From assembly GCF_001701025.1 (NCBI RefSeq), contig NZ_CP016793.1, positions 8,928,001 through 8,992,000 on the forward strand: a DNA stretch of 64,000 bases, in the 5' to 3' direction. Shown one piece after another: positions 8,232 to 16,093 of the stretch. Both the position numbers and the translations under genes were made by a program. This DNA is from Lentzea guizhouensis. Its GTDB lineage: Bacteria > Actinomycetota > Actinomycetes > Mycobacteriales > Pseudonocardiaceae. Below the pieces are notes generated by a model. That model had not been told where the DNA came from and searched no databases. It saw only the letters and a list, made by a program, of their open reading frames with translations. Every line of letters begins with the position of its first letter. Position 1 is the stretch's first letter.

Positions 8232-8462
8232 TCAGTCCTCGTCGGGGTTACCGCACAGCCCGCTGTCGTTGCCGGCGAGCACCGGCACCGCGATGACGTT
8301 GACGTCGATGAAGCAGGCGTTGATGTCGCTGACCACCTCAGTCTCGTTGAGGTTGGCCACTCCGGTCTGGTGGACGATGTCCGTCTCGGACGCCGACGCC
8401 GCGGAGCCGAACCCGACGAACGCCCCCGCGATGGCGACGGCCGCTCCAACCTTCTTCAACAC
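8232..8462 (-). CDS. Small secreted protein with two cysteines (paralogue 2)
   Basis: Secreted protein of 76 aa. I place the start at GTG 8462 (reads as LKKVGAAVAIAG after the initiator), because this gives a normal signal peptide cut after AASA and because GAGGAG lies just upstream; the longer frame to 8564 would bury the signal peptide. The mature part contains VSDINACFIDVNVIAVPVL and ends LCGNPDED, matching its paralogue at 7877-8179 in the positions of two cysteines, DxN and NPD. The two genes run in the same direction 52 bp apart and could be one transcript. The upstream region 8463-8659 is clearly richer in A+T than the rest of the window and probably holds the promoter. Confidence 0.6.
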   Translation of the reverse strand: MLKKVGAAVAIAGAFVGFGSAASASETDIVHQTGVANLNETEVVSDINACFIDVNVIAVPVLAGNDSGLCGNPDED

Positions 8463-8659
8463 GATGATCTCCTCGAGATGGTGTGCGGCGCACCATATCG
8501 ATTCGGCCATGACGCACAAAATCGCACATGCCCGAAACCCTGGGAAGGCGCGGTAATTGTTCACACAATCGGATGAATCGACGATCTGCGCGATTGGCTT
8601 TGAATCGTGATTGACCTGCCGTGACTCGACTCTTGGGGCGACCCGTGCACACCACCGAA

Positions 8660-9616
8660 TTAATCAGATGGGGCGATCGGCTGCGGACGCAGTGGCGTTC
8701 CGGCTCGTTCTTCGAGCAGGGCGACCGCCATCAGCTCACCGTCCACCGGCCCGAACCTGGCGGCGGCCTCCTGGTGGACCCGCGTGACCACCTGGGACAG
8801 CTCGGACGGCACGCCGTGCTCGCGGAACAGCTCGGTGACCGCTTCCAGTTCCTCGACACAGCGGTCCACCCCGAACAGCGGCAGGTAGTCGCCGGCGAAC
8901 ACGCGGCCCAGGTCGTGCCGCAGGAAGTCACTGCCGGCCGCGCTGTTCGCCAGCAATGCGCGGAGTGCCTCCACGTCCAGGCCGGCCGCCTGCCCGAGCA
9001 ACATCGCCTCCGCGCTCGCCACCGCCTGCCCGAACCACAGCAGGTTCACCAGGAGCTTGGCGGTGTAGCCCGAACCGGCCCCGCCCACCAGGGAGATGCG
9101 GTCGGCGATCGTTTCCAGCAACGGCAAGAGGAACTCGTAGCTGGTGGCGTCACCTCCGGCGAAGAGCTGGAGGGTGCCCGCCGCCGCGGCCTCCGGTCCA
9201 CCGCCCATGGGTGCTTCCAGCACCGCGACGCCACGGGAGCGCGCGTCTTCCTGGATGGCGCGCATCGGTAAAGGCGAGCTGCTGGTCAGGTCGAGCCAGG
9301 CGGCGCCGGTGGGCAGCTCTCGCAACAACGATGCCGGGCCGCTCATCAGTGAGCGGATCTCCGGGATTCCGGGGAGGACGGTGACCAGCACGTCCGCGCC
9401 GGCTGCGGCCGCTTGAGCGGAAGGTTTCCACCGGGCACCAGAGGATCTCACCGCGTCGGCCACCTCGGGCCGGATGTCGGTCACCACGACGTTCCAGCCT
9501 GCTGCGGCGAGGTTGCGGCTGATCGGCAGGCCCATCCTGCCGGCGCCGACGACGGCGACCCGCGCGCCGGCTTGGAGGGGCGACGCGTGCTGTGTGTTGT
9601 CATCCTGGGATTGCAC
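8660..9616 (-). CDS. NAD(P)-dependent beta-hydroxyacid dehydrogenase-like reductase (6PGDH/HIBADH fold)
   Basis: Cytosolic oxidoreductase of 318 aa in the 3-hydroxyisobutyrate/6-phosphogluconate dehydrogenase superfamily. Seen: Rossmann motif VAVVGAGRMGLPISRNLAAA, then VTDIRPE, the substrate-side segment EAPMGGGPEAAAAGTLQLF (usual APVSGG), and GSGYTAKLLVNLLWFGQAV, which contains the catalytic lysine of the GxxxxxK motif. A C-terminal all-helical domain follows. The substrate is unknown; imine reductases share this fold. GTG 9616 is the chosen start because GGAGG lies 5-9 nt upstream; the frame is open further but reads as non-coding there. Confidence 0.8.
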   Translation of the reverse strand: MQSQDDNTQHASPLQAGARVAVVGAGRMGLPISRNLAAAGWNVVVTDIRPEVADAVRSSGARWKPSAQAAAAGADVLVTVLPGIPEIRSLMSGPASLLRELPTGAAWLDLTSSSPLPMRAIQEDARSRGVAVLEAPMGGGPEAAAAGTLQLFAGGDATSYEFLLPLLETIADRISLVGGAGSGYTAKLLVNLLWFGQAVASAEAMLLGQAAGLDVEALRALLANSAAGSDFLRHDLGRVFAGDYLPLFGVDRCVEELEAVTELFREHGVPSELSQVVTRVHQEAAARFGPVDGELMAVALLEERAGTPLRPQPIAPSD

Positions 9617-9677
9617 GGTTCCTCCATCGCGGCGGATGCGGTGAGGCACGGCAGCCGGTGCGCTCGGGTCGAGATGA

Positions 9678-9887
9678 TCAGGAATGCCGCGCCACTGACC
9701 GGACGATCGAGGCCACGAGTCGGCTGATCGAGGCGGCGACCGACGGATCGGCAACGTGGAGACGGCCTTGCTGCTCCAACACGACGTCAACGAGCTCGCT
9801 CCAGGTGTTCCAGCACAGAAGTCGGGGATGCGAGCGGTCGACTCCTCCAACGGCACGGAACGATCGCTTGCGAAAGCGTGCACCCAC
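9678..9887 (-). other. Doubtful short ORF or gene remnant upstream of the reductase
   Basis: Open frame of 69 codons in the 281-bp stretch 9617-9897. The second half (ELVDVVLEQQGRLHVADP followed by a helix rich in Ser and Val) looks like the end of a helical regulator, but the first half does not look coding and third-position G+C is only moderate. It may be the tail of a lost TetR-type gene. I see nothing else in this stretch. Confidence 0.2.
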
Positions 9888-9897
9888 GGGAAGGAAG

Positions 9898-10257
9898 CTA
9901 CCGCGCGATCGCGTAGCACCACGAGGTGGCGACGGACGCGTCGAACTGCACGATCAACTGCTCACCGCGCGACCTCCCATCCGGGTTCAACACGAACTCA
10001 TCAGGCAGGAACGACAGCTTCGCCTCCTCCACCTCACGGGCCAGCACACCCCGCACCCCATCCGCCCCGTGCGCGTTGCCGACCACCGCCCCCAGAAACG
10101 TCCGCGGCAGAAAGTCCAGCGCAGCCAGCACTTCCGCACTCAGGACGTTCTCCAACCCCCGCCCGCCGTCGCGGTACCGGCGGACCGACGAGCCCTCCCA
10201 CGAGATCTCCTCGAGCAGCCTGCCCAGAACGGACTCGTTGCCACCGGCATCCGACAC
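9898..10257 (-). CDS. Hypothetical protein
   Basis: Unknown protein of 119 aa, not recognised. Seen: acidic helix ESVLGRLLEEISWEGSSVRRY, DGGRGLENVLSAEVLAALDFL, RTFLGAVVGNAHGADGVRG and a C-terminal beta-rich part ending SWCYAIAR. No signal peptide or membrane segment. GTG 10257 is preferred because GGGAGG lies 5 nt before it. An upstream ATG at 10308 is also in frame and would share its CATG with the start of the divergent gene at 10307. The two divergent genes of unknown function, and the third unknown gene at 11053-11643, suggest a small accessory block. Confidence 0.55.
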   Translation of the reverse strand: MSDAGGNESVLGRLLEEISWEGSSVRRYRDGGRGLENVLSAEVLAALDFLPRTFLGAVVGNAHGADGVRGVLAREVEEAKLSFLPDEFVLNPDGRSRGEQLIVQFDASVATSWCYAIAR

Positions 10258-10306
10258 GAGCACCTCCCTCTCCGCGCGCACCGCGGCCGATGACAAACTG
10301 TCCCCC

Positions 10307-11056
10307 ATGGGATCGGACTGGTCGTGGACGTTGGCCCTCCCCGGCGGGGCGTTGACCTCGGCGACGGTCGAACGGTTGTTGGCACTGGCCAACGATTCCG
10401 GCCTGTCACCCCACCGGCCGGACGGCGGGATCAACGGCTTCGCCAACCTCCCCGGCCGCGAGGGCGACCACGAAGTGCTGACCCGCCACCAGCTGGTCCA
10501 GGGGCTCACCACGGGATCCTGGGCCACCAACCTGTGGACCCGCTCCGAAGCCGACATCGGGCTGTCCACCACACCGAGCGGCGGAACCGGCTGGGACCTC
10601 GTGTCGCTCTCGTTGAACTCGGCCCACTGCCGGCGGACTCCCACCGCCGACGCCGAACCGTTTCGGCAACTGCACCGGCAGCTGACCGGACTGTGGCTGA
10701 CCGTCGCGACCGGACTCGGTGCGGTGTTCGGCCGCGTCGAGGACGAGTGGTCGCTGGAGCAGATCTGGTCCGAGCTGCCGGACTCGCGCATGCACGTCAC
10801 CCCGCCGCCACCGGGTTCCTCGCCGGACTGGTTGAGCTGGCTCACCTACTTCGACGCCGACCACCACCGGCGACTGGCACCCGTCCTCGCGGAGCTGAAC
10901 GCCGACGTTCGACGGACGAGCGACGGAGCAGCGGTCATCGTGCTGCTGGGCGACCCGGCCGCGGTTGATCCCGTGAAGTTCGCTCAGCTGCACCACGAGT
11001 ACCGACGTGCGGTCGCGGCCCATCGTGGACAGGTGCTCACCAGCGAGTCGGGCTAG
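10307..11056 (+). CDS. Hypothetical protein
   Basis: Unknown protein of 249 aa. ATG 10307 begins MGSDWSWTLALPGGAL; an in-frame extension to 9926 is rejected because it covers the opposite-strand gene and reads as serine-rich non-coding translation. Seen: no signal peptide; SPDWLSWLTYFDADHHRRL near the end, RMHVTPPPPG, and a C-terminal helix VKFAQLHHEYRRAVAAHRG. The general make-up (mixed alpha/beta, WLTYF motif) recalls immunity-type or SMI1-like accessory proteins, but I cannot assign a family. It overlaps the convergent gene at 11053 by 4 bp. Confidence 0.6.
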   Translation: MGSDWSWTLALPGGALTSATVERLLALANDSGLSPHRPDGGINGFANLPGREGDHEVLTRHQLVQGLTTGSWATNLWTRSEADIGLSTTPSGGTGWDLVSLSLNSAHCRRTPTADAEPFRQLHRQLTGLWLTVATGLGAVFGRVEDEWSLEQIWSELPDSRMHVTPPPPGSSPDWLSWLTYFDADHHRRLAPVLAELNADVRRTSDGAAVIVLLGDPAAVDPVKFAQLHHEYRRAVAAHRGQVLTSESG

Positions 11057-11643
11057 CGGTTCGCCGGCGTGTACCGCACGTGACCGCCGGCGGGCAGCAG
11101 GTAGCCGTCCCAGCGTTCGTCGGGCACCACTCCGCCGAGGTCGGCGGCGGTGACGTGGTCGACCTCGAAGCCGATCAGGCCGAGCCGGAAGCCGGCCTGG
11201 CGGAACACCTCGTCCGCCACACCGGCCAGCCACGTGTCCAGGGCCGCACGCCAGGCCAGCGACCGCGTTGCGCCGTCTGAGCCGAACGGGAAGGCACCGA
11301 TGCGCCGGTCCGCCTTGGCCAGCGCGCCGAGCGGGAGGTACAGCGTCAGCCAGTCCTCGCCGTCGTCGAAGCGGGTGGAGAAGCAGCCGCACACGACAGG
11401 TCCGCTGAGCGGCGTTCGCGCGGTGCCGTGCAGGTGGCCGAACTCCTCCAGCGACGCCACGGTGACGGGTACCGCGTCCTGGTCGGCCGGTTCGCGGTCC
11501 CGGCTGCCGGAGCAGCCCGTGATGCCGGCAGCTCGCCACAACGCGGTCAACGCGCCCTGAAGACGCTCGTCGTCGCGGTCGCCGATCTCCAGTGACAGCT
11601 CGTAGAAGCCACCGGTCCAGTTCTCCGGGTCGGTGAAGAGCAT
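11053..11643 (-). CDS. Hypothetical protein
   Basis: Unknown protein of 196 aa, start ATG 11643 (MLFTDPENWTGGFYELSLEI). Longer in-frame translation to 11904 runs into the lipoprotein gene on the other strand and is not used. Seen: CGCFSTRFDDGEDWLTLYLP, then GALAKADRRIGAFPFG and a helix ending in RQAGFRLGLIGFEVD; the C-terminal end ERWDGYLLPAGGHVRY looks beta-rich. It is a soluble mixed alpha/beta protein with a convergent 4-bp overlap with the gene at 10307. No family recognised. Confidence 0.6.
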   Translation of the reverse strand: MLFTDPENWTGGFYELSLEIGDRDDERLQGALTALWRAAGITGCSGSRDREPADQDAVPVTVASLEEFGHLHGTARTPLSGPVVCGCFSTRFDDGEDWLTLYLPLGALAKADRRIGAFPFGSDGATRSLAWRAALDTWLAGVADEVFRQAGFRLGLIGFEVDHVTAADLGGVVPDERWDGYLLPAGGHVRYTPANR

Positions 11644-11767
11644 CGGGTCGCGCACCCCCGCAGTGTTCCAAAAGGACGTGCCACGCGTCGTGTGCTTTCC
11701 CGGGCGGGCGAGGCAGGAAGCTGCCAGCCGGGCCGGATCACAGCGATCAGCCCCGAGACTGGTCCGC

Positions 11768-13027
11768 ATGCGCGCACTCGTCTCCGCGGCCGTCGCCGGT
11801 CTCCTGGTCACGGGATGTTCGGCGGCCGAACCGACCGGACAGACCGAACCACCACCACCTCCACCCACCCGGCACCTGGTCGAGTGGTCGACCGTGGTCT
11901 GCACGCACGTGAAGGCGCTCGAGGAAGCCGGGAAGCAGTCCAGCCCCTCCGCCTACGTGCGGTCGGTGGTCGACGGCGTGGACAACGCGACGAAAGCGCT
12001 GAAGAAGCTGACCCCGGCGAAGATCGCCGCCGCGGACGACCACGTCGCCGCCCTGGTCGAGGCGCTCGAAGGCGTCCGGCCGCAGTTGCCCGCCGCGACC
12101 GACGACTCGCTCGTGACCGCACCCGAGGCGGAGGCGCAGGCGAAGAAGAAGCGGGTCGAGGACCTGGTCGCCGGCCTCGGACCGATGCGCCGGCAGCTGA
12201 CCGGTGTCGCCGAGAACGCGCCGGAGCTGCTCACCTCGTACAACCTGACGCCTGCCTGCGAACCCGGACGTGCGGTGACGCAGCCGGATCCCGCGCCGAC
12301 GCGTGACCTGGTGACGTGGGCGGACACGATGTGCGCCACGGTGACCTCCATCAAGCAGCTCAGCACCGACACCGCCGACATCGCGGGCGACGACCCGCGG
12401 TTCGCCTCGTTCGAGCTGGAGAGCTACCTCAGCACGACCGGCTCGGTGGTCAACGGTGGTGCCACCCGGCTCGCCGGGCTCTCCCCGACCGGTGTCACGG
12501 AGGCGGACAGCTTCCGCGACACGCTGCTGACCACGTTGCGGGAGCAGGCGCAGACGCTGCCGGAGGACCGCTCGCCCGGCTACCCGGGACCCGTTTCGCC
12601 GGACCAGGTCGAGACCGCCAAGGCCACCACCACCGCGGTCAAGGCGAAGGCCGAAGGGCTGCTCGCCGCCGTCGGGCACGGGCCCGCACTCGCCGCGTCC
12701 CACGACCTCGCGCCGTCGTGCGTGCCGCGCGACGCCACGGCGACGCCGAAGCAGCCGTTGACCGCGCGCAACGGCACCGATCTCGCCGCCTGTGCGACCG
12801 GGGCGTGTCAGGTGCTCGTCACCGGCAAGGCCGACATCACCGTGGGCCAGGTGACGGTCACGGCCGCGATCCGCGGCGGCAGGATGGTGCTGACCACGCC
12901 GTTCAGCCGGTTGTCGATCGGACCGGGCGGCACGGGGAAGATCGGCGCCACGGGTGGGCCGACCGCCGTGTTCGTGATGTCCGATGTGGACGGTACGACT
13001 GCGGTGCTCGACATCAGCACGGAATGA
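11768..13027 (+). CDS. Lipoprotein with duplicated helical domain and C-terminal beta domain
   Basis: Exported lipoprotein of 419 aa: signal peptide MRALVSAAVAGLLVTGC with lipobox LVTG-C17, then a Pro-rich linker (residues 21-34). Two related modules follow: residues 34-167 start TRHLVEWSTVVCTHVKAL and end LTPACEPG; residues 178-321 start TRDLVTWADTMCATVTSI and end LAPSCVPRD. Each has two conserved cysteines, which suggests a disulfide. A third part (332-419) is beta-rich, with C343 and C348 in AACATGAC. Likely anchored on the outer face of the membrane. No enzymatic motif and no known family recognised. Its start is 124 bp from the start of the divergent gene at 11053-11643. Confidence 0.7.
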   Translation: MRALVSAAVAGLLVTGCSAAEPTGQTEPPPPPPTRHLVEWSTVVCTHVKALEEAGKQSSPSAYVRSVVDGVDNATKALKKLTPAKIAAADDHVAALVEALEGVRPQLPAATDDSLVTAPEAEAQAKKKRVEDLVAGLGPMRRQLTGVAENAPELLTSYNLTPACEPGRAVTQPDPAPTRDLVTWADTMCATVTSIKQLSTDTADIAGDDPRFASFELESYLSTTGSVVNGGATRLAGLSPTGVTEADSFRDTLLTTLREQAQTLPEDRSPGYPGPVSPDQVETAKATTTAVKAKAEGLLAAVGHGPALAASHDLAPSCVPRDATATPKQPLTARNGTDLAACATGACQVLVTGKADITVGQVTVTAAIRGGRMVLTTPFSRLSIGPGGTGKIGATGGPTAVFVMSDVDGTTAVLDISTE

Positions 13028-13054
13028 GAATTCCCTGCGAGAACAGGGCTTCGG

Positions 13055-13522
13055 TCAGCGCGGCGGGCCGACGATCACCGAACCGGCCAGCGCGGCGGCC
13101 TCGGCGAGCTTCTCCTGGCTGATCTCGAACCCGTCCGGGCGCGGCGTGGAGACGTCGCGGCCGGCGTGGCGGAACATCTCCTCGATCCCGCCCGGCGTGG
13201 CGATGAGCAGGAGGTCGGCGCGGTCGGAGGTGATCCGGTAGCTGTGCGGCAGGTTGCGCGGCAGGTAGACGATGCCGCCCTCGGCGAGCTCGTGTTCCTC
13301 CTCCCCCGCCCAGACGAGCGCGGATCCCTGCAACAGCAGGAAGACCTCGTCCTCCTTGGTGTGCGTGTGGAACGGCGGGGCTTCGCCCTTCGGAACGTCG
13401 AACCGGCCGACGGTGAGCTTTCCTTCGGTGGCTTCGCTGTCCAGCAGCACGCTGAACAGTCCGTTGTGGAGCCATTCGAGGGTCTGCTGCTGTTCGCGTT
13501 GAACGAGGTGCGCGATCGTCAT
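13055..13522 (-). CDS. Cupin-domain protein
   Basis: Single-domain cupin of 155 aa. Seen: the two cupin metal motifs, PPFHTHTKEDEVFLLLQG (residues 49-66, two His and one Glu) and PRNLPHSYRI (third His). Similar small cupins include quercetin-2,3-dioxygenase-like and stress proteins; the substrate is unknown. The C-terminal helix (QEKLAEAAALAGSVIVGP) follows the barrel. The gene sits 28 bp downstream of the alpha/beta hydrolase in the same direction, so they probably form one operon controlled by the palindromes at 14532-14581. Confidence 0.8.
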   Translation of the reverse strand: MTIAHLVQREQQQTLEWLHNGLFSVLLDSEATEGKLTVGRFDVPKGEAPPFHTHTKEDEVFLLLQGSALVWAGEEEHELAEGGIVYLPRNLPHSYRITSDRADLLLIATPGGIEEMFRHAGRDVSTPRPDGFEISQEKLAEAAALAGSVIVGPPR

Positions 13523-13550
13523 GACTGTTCTCCTGGAGGTGGGGTGGCGG

Positions 13551-14504
13551 TCAGAGGGACGCCAGCACCCGGACCCGGTCGGCGATGACGCGCCGGGCGA
13601 CGTCCGTGGTGAAGGCGAGGCCTTCGAACTCGTGCGGCACGCCGGGGTGCAGGTGGAACTCCACCGGCACGCCCGCCTGCGACAGGCGCAGCGCGTAGGT
13701 CATGTCCTCGTCGCGGAAGATGTCGAGCTGCCCGACCTCGATGTAGGCGGGCGGCAGGCCGGTCGGGTCGGCCACCCTGGCGGGCGCGGCGGTCGCGGGC
13801 ACGTCGGTCCGCCGGCGGCGTCGCCGAGCAACGCGCCCAGCCGGTGCGGTTGTCGTCCCACGACCACAGCACGAAGGGCGCCAGGTCGGGTCCGGCGTGA
13901 GGTTGCGGTCGTCGAGCATCGGCATGAGCAGGACCTGCTTGGCGATCGCGGGCCCCTGCCGGTCGCGCGCCAGGATCGACACGGCGGCGGCCAAGCCACC
14001 GCCGGCGCTGTCGCCGAACACGGCGATGCGGGCCGGGTCGACACCGAGCCGCGCGGCGTGCTCGTGCAGCCACACCAGCCCGGCGTAGGCGTCCTCGACC
14101 GGCGTCGGGTGCGGGTGCTCCGGGGCGCGGCGGTAGTCCACCGACAGCACCGGCGTGCCGGACGCGGAGACGTACCGGGCGAGGGACCCGTCGAACAGGT
14201 CGATGTGGCCCAGGATCATGCCGCCGCCGTGGTAGTACACCGCCGCCGGGCCGGGCTCGGCGGCCGCACCGGTTCTGGCGTACCACCGCAGCCGCAGCGT
14301 GGCGCCGTCGGCGGTGACGAGCCGGTGGTCGGTCAGGGTGACGTCGGAGGGCACCGGCTGGGCCGTGTCGGAGTGGCTGATCAACCCCTCCAGCGCCGCC
14401 CGGCGGGCGACGACGTCACCGACCGGCGGCGGCGTGGTGCCGGCCATGGCGGCGAAGACGGGTGCGAGGGCTTCGGCGACCTGGGGGTCGTAGCTGTACG
14501 ACAT
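13551..14504 (-). CDS. Alpha/beta hydrolase (HSL-type esterase) with scrambled segment
   Basis: Hormone-sensitive-lipase-type esterase of about 317 aa, start ATG 14504 (MSYSYDPQVAEAL). Seen: oxyanion motif YYHGGGMILGH, nucleophile elbow GDSAGGG, late Asp/Glu near QLDIFRDEDM and catalytic His in PGVPHEF. Between NLTPDP and DVPATAAPAR the frame reads an Arg/Thr-rich stretch that is foreign to the family. Reading the neighbouring frames in turn restores a normal sequence (DLAPFVLWSWDDNRTGWA, then LLGDAAGG). This needs three single-base insertions near 13890, 13837 and 13808, which together keep the frame. So the middle is probably corrupted by three 1-nt deletions in the sequence. Likely cotranscribed with the cupin gene. 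Confidence 0.75.
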   Translation of the reverse strand: MSYSYDPQVAEALAPVFAAMAGTTPPPVGDVVARRAALEGLISHSDTAQPVPSDVTLTDHRLVTADGATLRLRWYARTGAAAEPGPAAVYYHGGGMILGHIDLFDGSLARYVSASGTPVLSVDYRRAPEHPHPTPVEDAYAGLVWLHEHAARLGVDPARIAVFGDSAGGGLAAAVSILARDRQGPAIAKQVLLMPMLDDRNLTPDPTWRPSCCGRGTTTAPAGRVARRRRRRTDVPATAAPARVADPTGLPPAYIEVGQLDIFRDEDMTYALRLSQAGVPVEFHLHPGVPHEFEGLAFTTDVARRVIADRVRVLASL

Positions 14505-14531
14505 CGGTGGCTCCTGACGGCTCCGAGAGTT

Positions 14532-14581
14532 GCTTCGAACTTGAAGCATGTTCTCACCGTAGCACGCTTCGAATTCGAAGC
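14532..14581. promoter_or_regulatory. Twin palindromic operators upstream of the hydrolase
   Basis: GCTTCGAATTCGAAGC (14566-14581) is a perfect 16-bp palindrome. GCTTCGAACTTGAAGC (14532-14547) is the same with one mismatch. Their centres lie 34 bp apart, just upstream of the hydrolase ATG at 14504, the expected place for a repressor binding as two dimers (TetR or MarR type). No regulator gene is adjacent. Confidence 0.65.
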
Positions 14582-14712
14582 AAGCGGAGTCGACGTGTGA
14601 GCTGCGCCTCGGGCTCAGCGAGACCACGAACCGGTCCCACCGCCCACAGGGCGCTCATCATGCAGCCGCGATCCGGCCGGGCAACCATGGGTTCATGACC
14701 GAGGCCTGTCGC

Positions 14713-16023
14713 TCACCGGGGACTCCGGTGCCGCAACACCTCCAGCAGCTGGGCAGCGCCCACGTCCGGCCCTGCCGCGCGCACGGCGTCACGCAGGCCC
14801 GTGAACGGCTCCGGCTCGTCCAGCACCGACCGCAGCGCCTTCGTCACGTCGTCGGACGTCGCACTGCTGGGATCGAGGCACACGCCCGCGCCGGCCCGCT
14901 CGGCGTCGTGGGCGATGCAGAACTGGTCGCTGGAGAACGGCAGCACCACCGCGGGAACCCCGGCCTCCAGGCATTCGGTGAACGAGTTGTTGCCGCCGTG
15001 GTGCACCATCGCGACAACATGTCGCAGCAATGCTCGCTGCGGCACAACGGACTCCACGACGACCCGCGGATCAGCGGCCAGGTCGGCGAGCTCGGCGACC
15101 CGTCCCCCTGCGGCGACCACCACCGTCAGACCCGGGATCCGCAAGGCACCGCGAACAACCGTGCGCAACACGTCGTGCCTCGCGGACAGGAACGTGCCGA
15201 GTGCGACGAGGAGCACCTTGTGGCCGCGCACGCGGTCGAGCCAGGCGTCGTCGAGCGGTTCCGGGGTCGTGCAATGCCCGAGGAAGACCTGTTCCTGGTG
15301 GGCCGGCAAAGGCGGCAGCCACGGCAGGTCGGGGTAGTTCACCACCGCGGCGTGGGAGGAGGTCAGCGCGAACGCACGGCGCGGCACCGGAACCGCGGGG
15401 GCGAACTCGCCGAGGAAGCGGACGTGCGCGTCGGTGAACGCGCGGTCGGTCAGGCGGACCTCCGCGGCGAGCTCGGCGAGCTCCTCCGGTGACGGGTGCA
15501 CGGCGGACGGCCACGTCTGCGGCATGCCGAAGAACTGCTCGTCACGAGCCACGAGATAGGTCGGATGCCCTGTGACATAAGAGACAAACGGCAGTCCGAG
15601 CGCATACACGGCCAGCGTCGTGGCGTAGTCGATCTGGTCGACGACGTACCAGTCCGGACGCAGGCGCTCGTGCAGCGCGCGGATCTCACGCAGGACCTCG
15701 CCAGGAGCGGACACCGGTTCCTCCCTGCGTCGCCGTGTCTGCGCGAGCAGTGCCGCCACCGCTCCTCCCCTGGTGGCTTCGAGGAAACCGGTGAGGCCAC
15801 GCGCCGACCGCGCGTCCTGCACGGTCCGCTCGGCGACGCCGCTGTTCGACTCGCGCGTCGTTCGCATTGGCGTGAAAGGAACATCGGGGGCGAGATCCGC
15901 GAACTCCGATCCACATGCGAACGTCACGGGGTGGTGACCCGCCCTGCTCAACGCCGCGGCGAACACCGACATGGGCTGAGCGTGCGAGCGGAAAGGCGGA
16001 CTGACGACGACGAATCCGGGCAC
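14713..16023 (-). CDS. GT1 family (UGT/MGT-type) glycosyltransferase
   Basis: GT-B fold glycosyltransferase of 436 aa, related to macrolide- and natural-product-type glycosyltransferases. Seen: N-terminal MPGFVVVSPPFRSHAQPM (the conserved His near the start acts as base), VVDQIDYATTLAVYALG, and the C-terminal donor-binding HHGGNNSFTECLEAGVPAVV followed by PFSSDQFCIAHDAERAGAG. Acceptor and sugar are unknown. GTG 16023 has a strong AAGGAGGAGC site upstream. Divergent from a GT4 gene with only a short intergenic region, which carries GTTCG/CGAAC palindromes, so both glycosyltransferases may be co-controlled. Not part of a visible antibiotic cluster. Confidence 0.85.
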   Translation of the reverse strand: MPGFVVVSPPFRSHAQPMSVFAAALSRAGHHPVTFACGSEFADLAPDVPFTPMRTTRESNSGVAERTVQDARSARGLTGFLEATRGGAVAALLAQTRRRREEPVSAPGEVLREIRALHERLRPDWYVVDQIDYATTLAVYALGLPFVSYVTGHPTYLVARDEQFFGMPQTWPSAVHPSPEELAELAAEVRLTDRAFTDAHVRFLGEFAPAVPVPRRAFALTSSHAAVVNYPDLPWLPPLPAHQEQVFLGHCTTPEPLDDAWLDRVRGHKVLLVALGTFLSARHDVLRTVVRGALRIPGLTVVVAAGGRVAELADLAADPRVVVESVVPQRALLRHVVAMVHHGGNNSFTECLEAGVPAVVLPFSSDQFCIAHDAERAGAGVCLDPSSATSDDVTKALRSVLDEPEPFTGLRDAVRAAGPDVGAAQLLEVLRHRSPR

Positions 16024-16056
16024 CGAGCTCCTCCTTGTTGCCACGACTGGAAAGTA

Positions 16057-16086
16057 GTTCGATCCGAACGCCGTCTTGGTTCGAAC
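16057..16086. promoter_or_regulatory. Two GTTCG/CGAAC palindromes between divergent glycosyltransferase genes
   Basis: GTTCGATCCGAAC (16057-16069) and GTTCGAAC (16079-16086) are inverted repeats with the same half-site, about two helical turns apart, in the short gap between the GT1 start (16023) and the GT4 start (16076 or 16094). They could be operators acting on both genes. No regulator is adjacent. Confidence 0.35.
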
Positions 16087-16093
16087 ACCTGGT

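Noticed and set aside
9926..10306. N-terminal extension of the gene at 10307
   Set aside because: Ser/Thr/Pro-rich translation over a convincing opposite gene.
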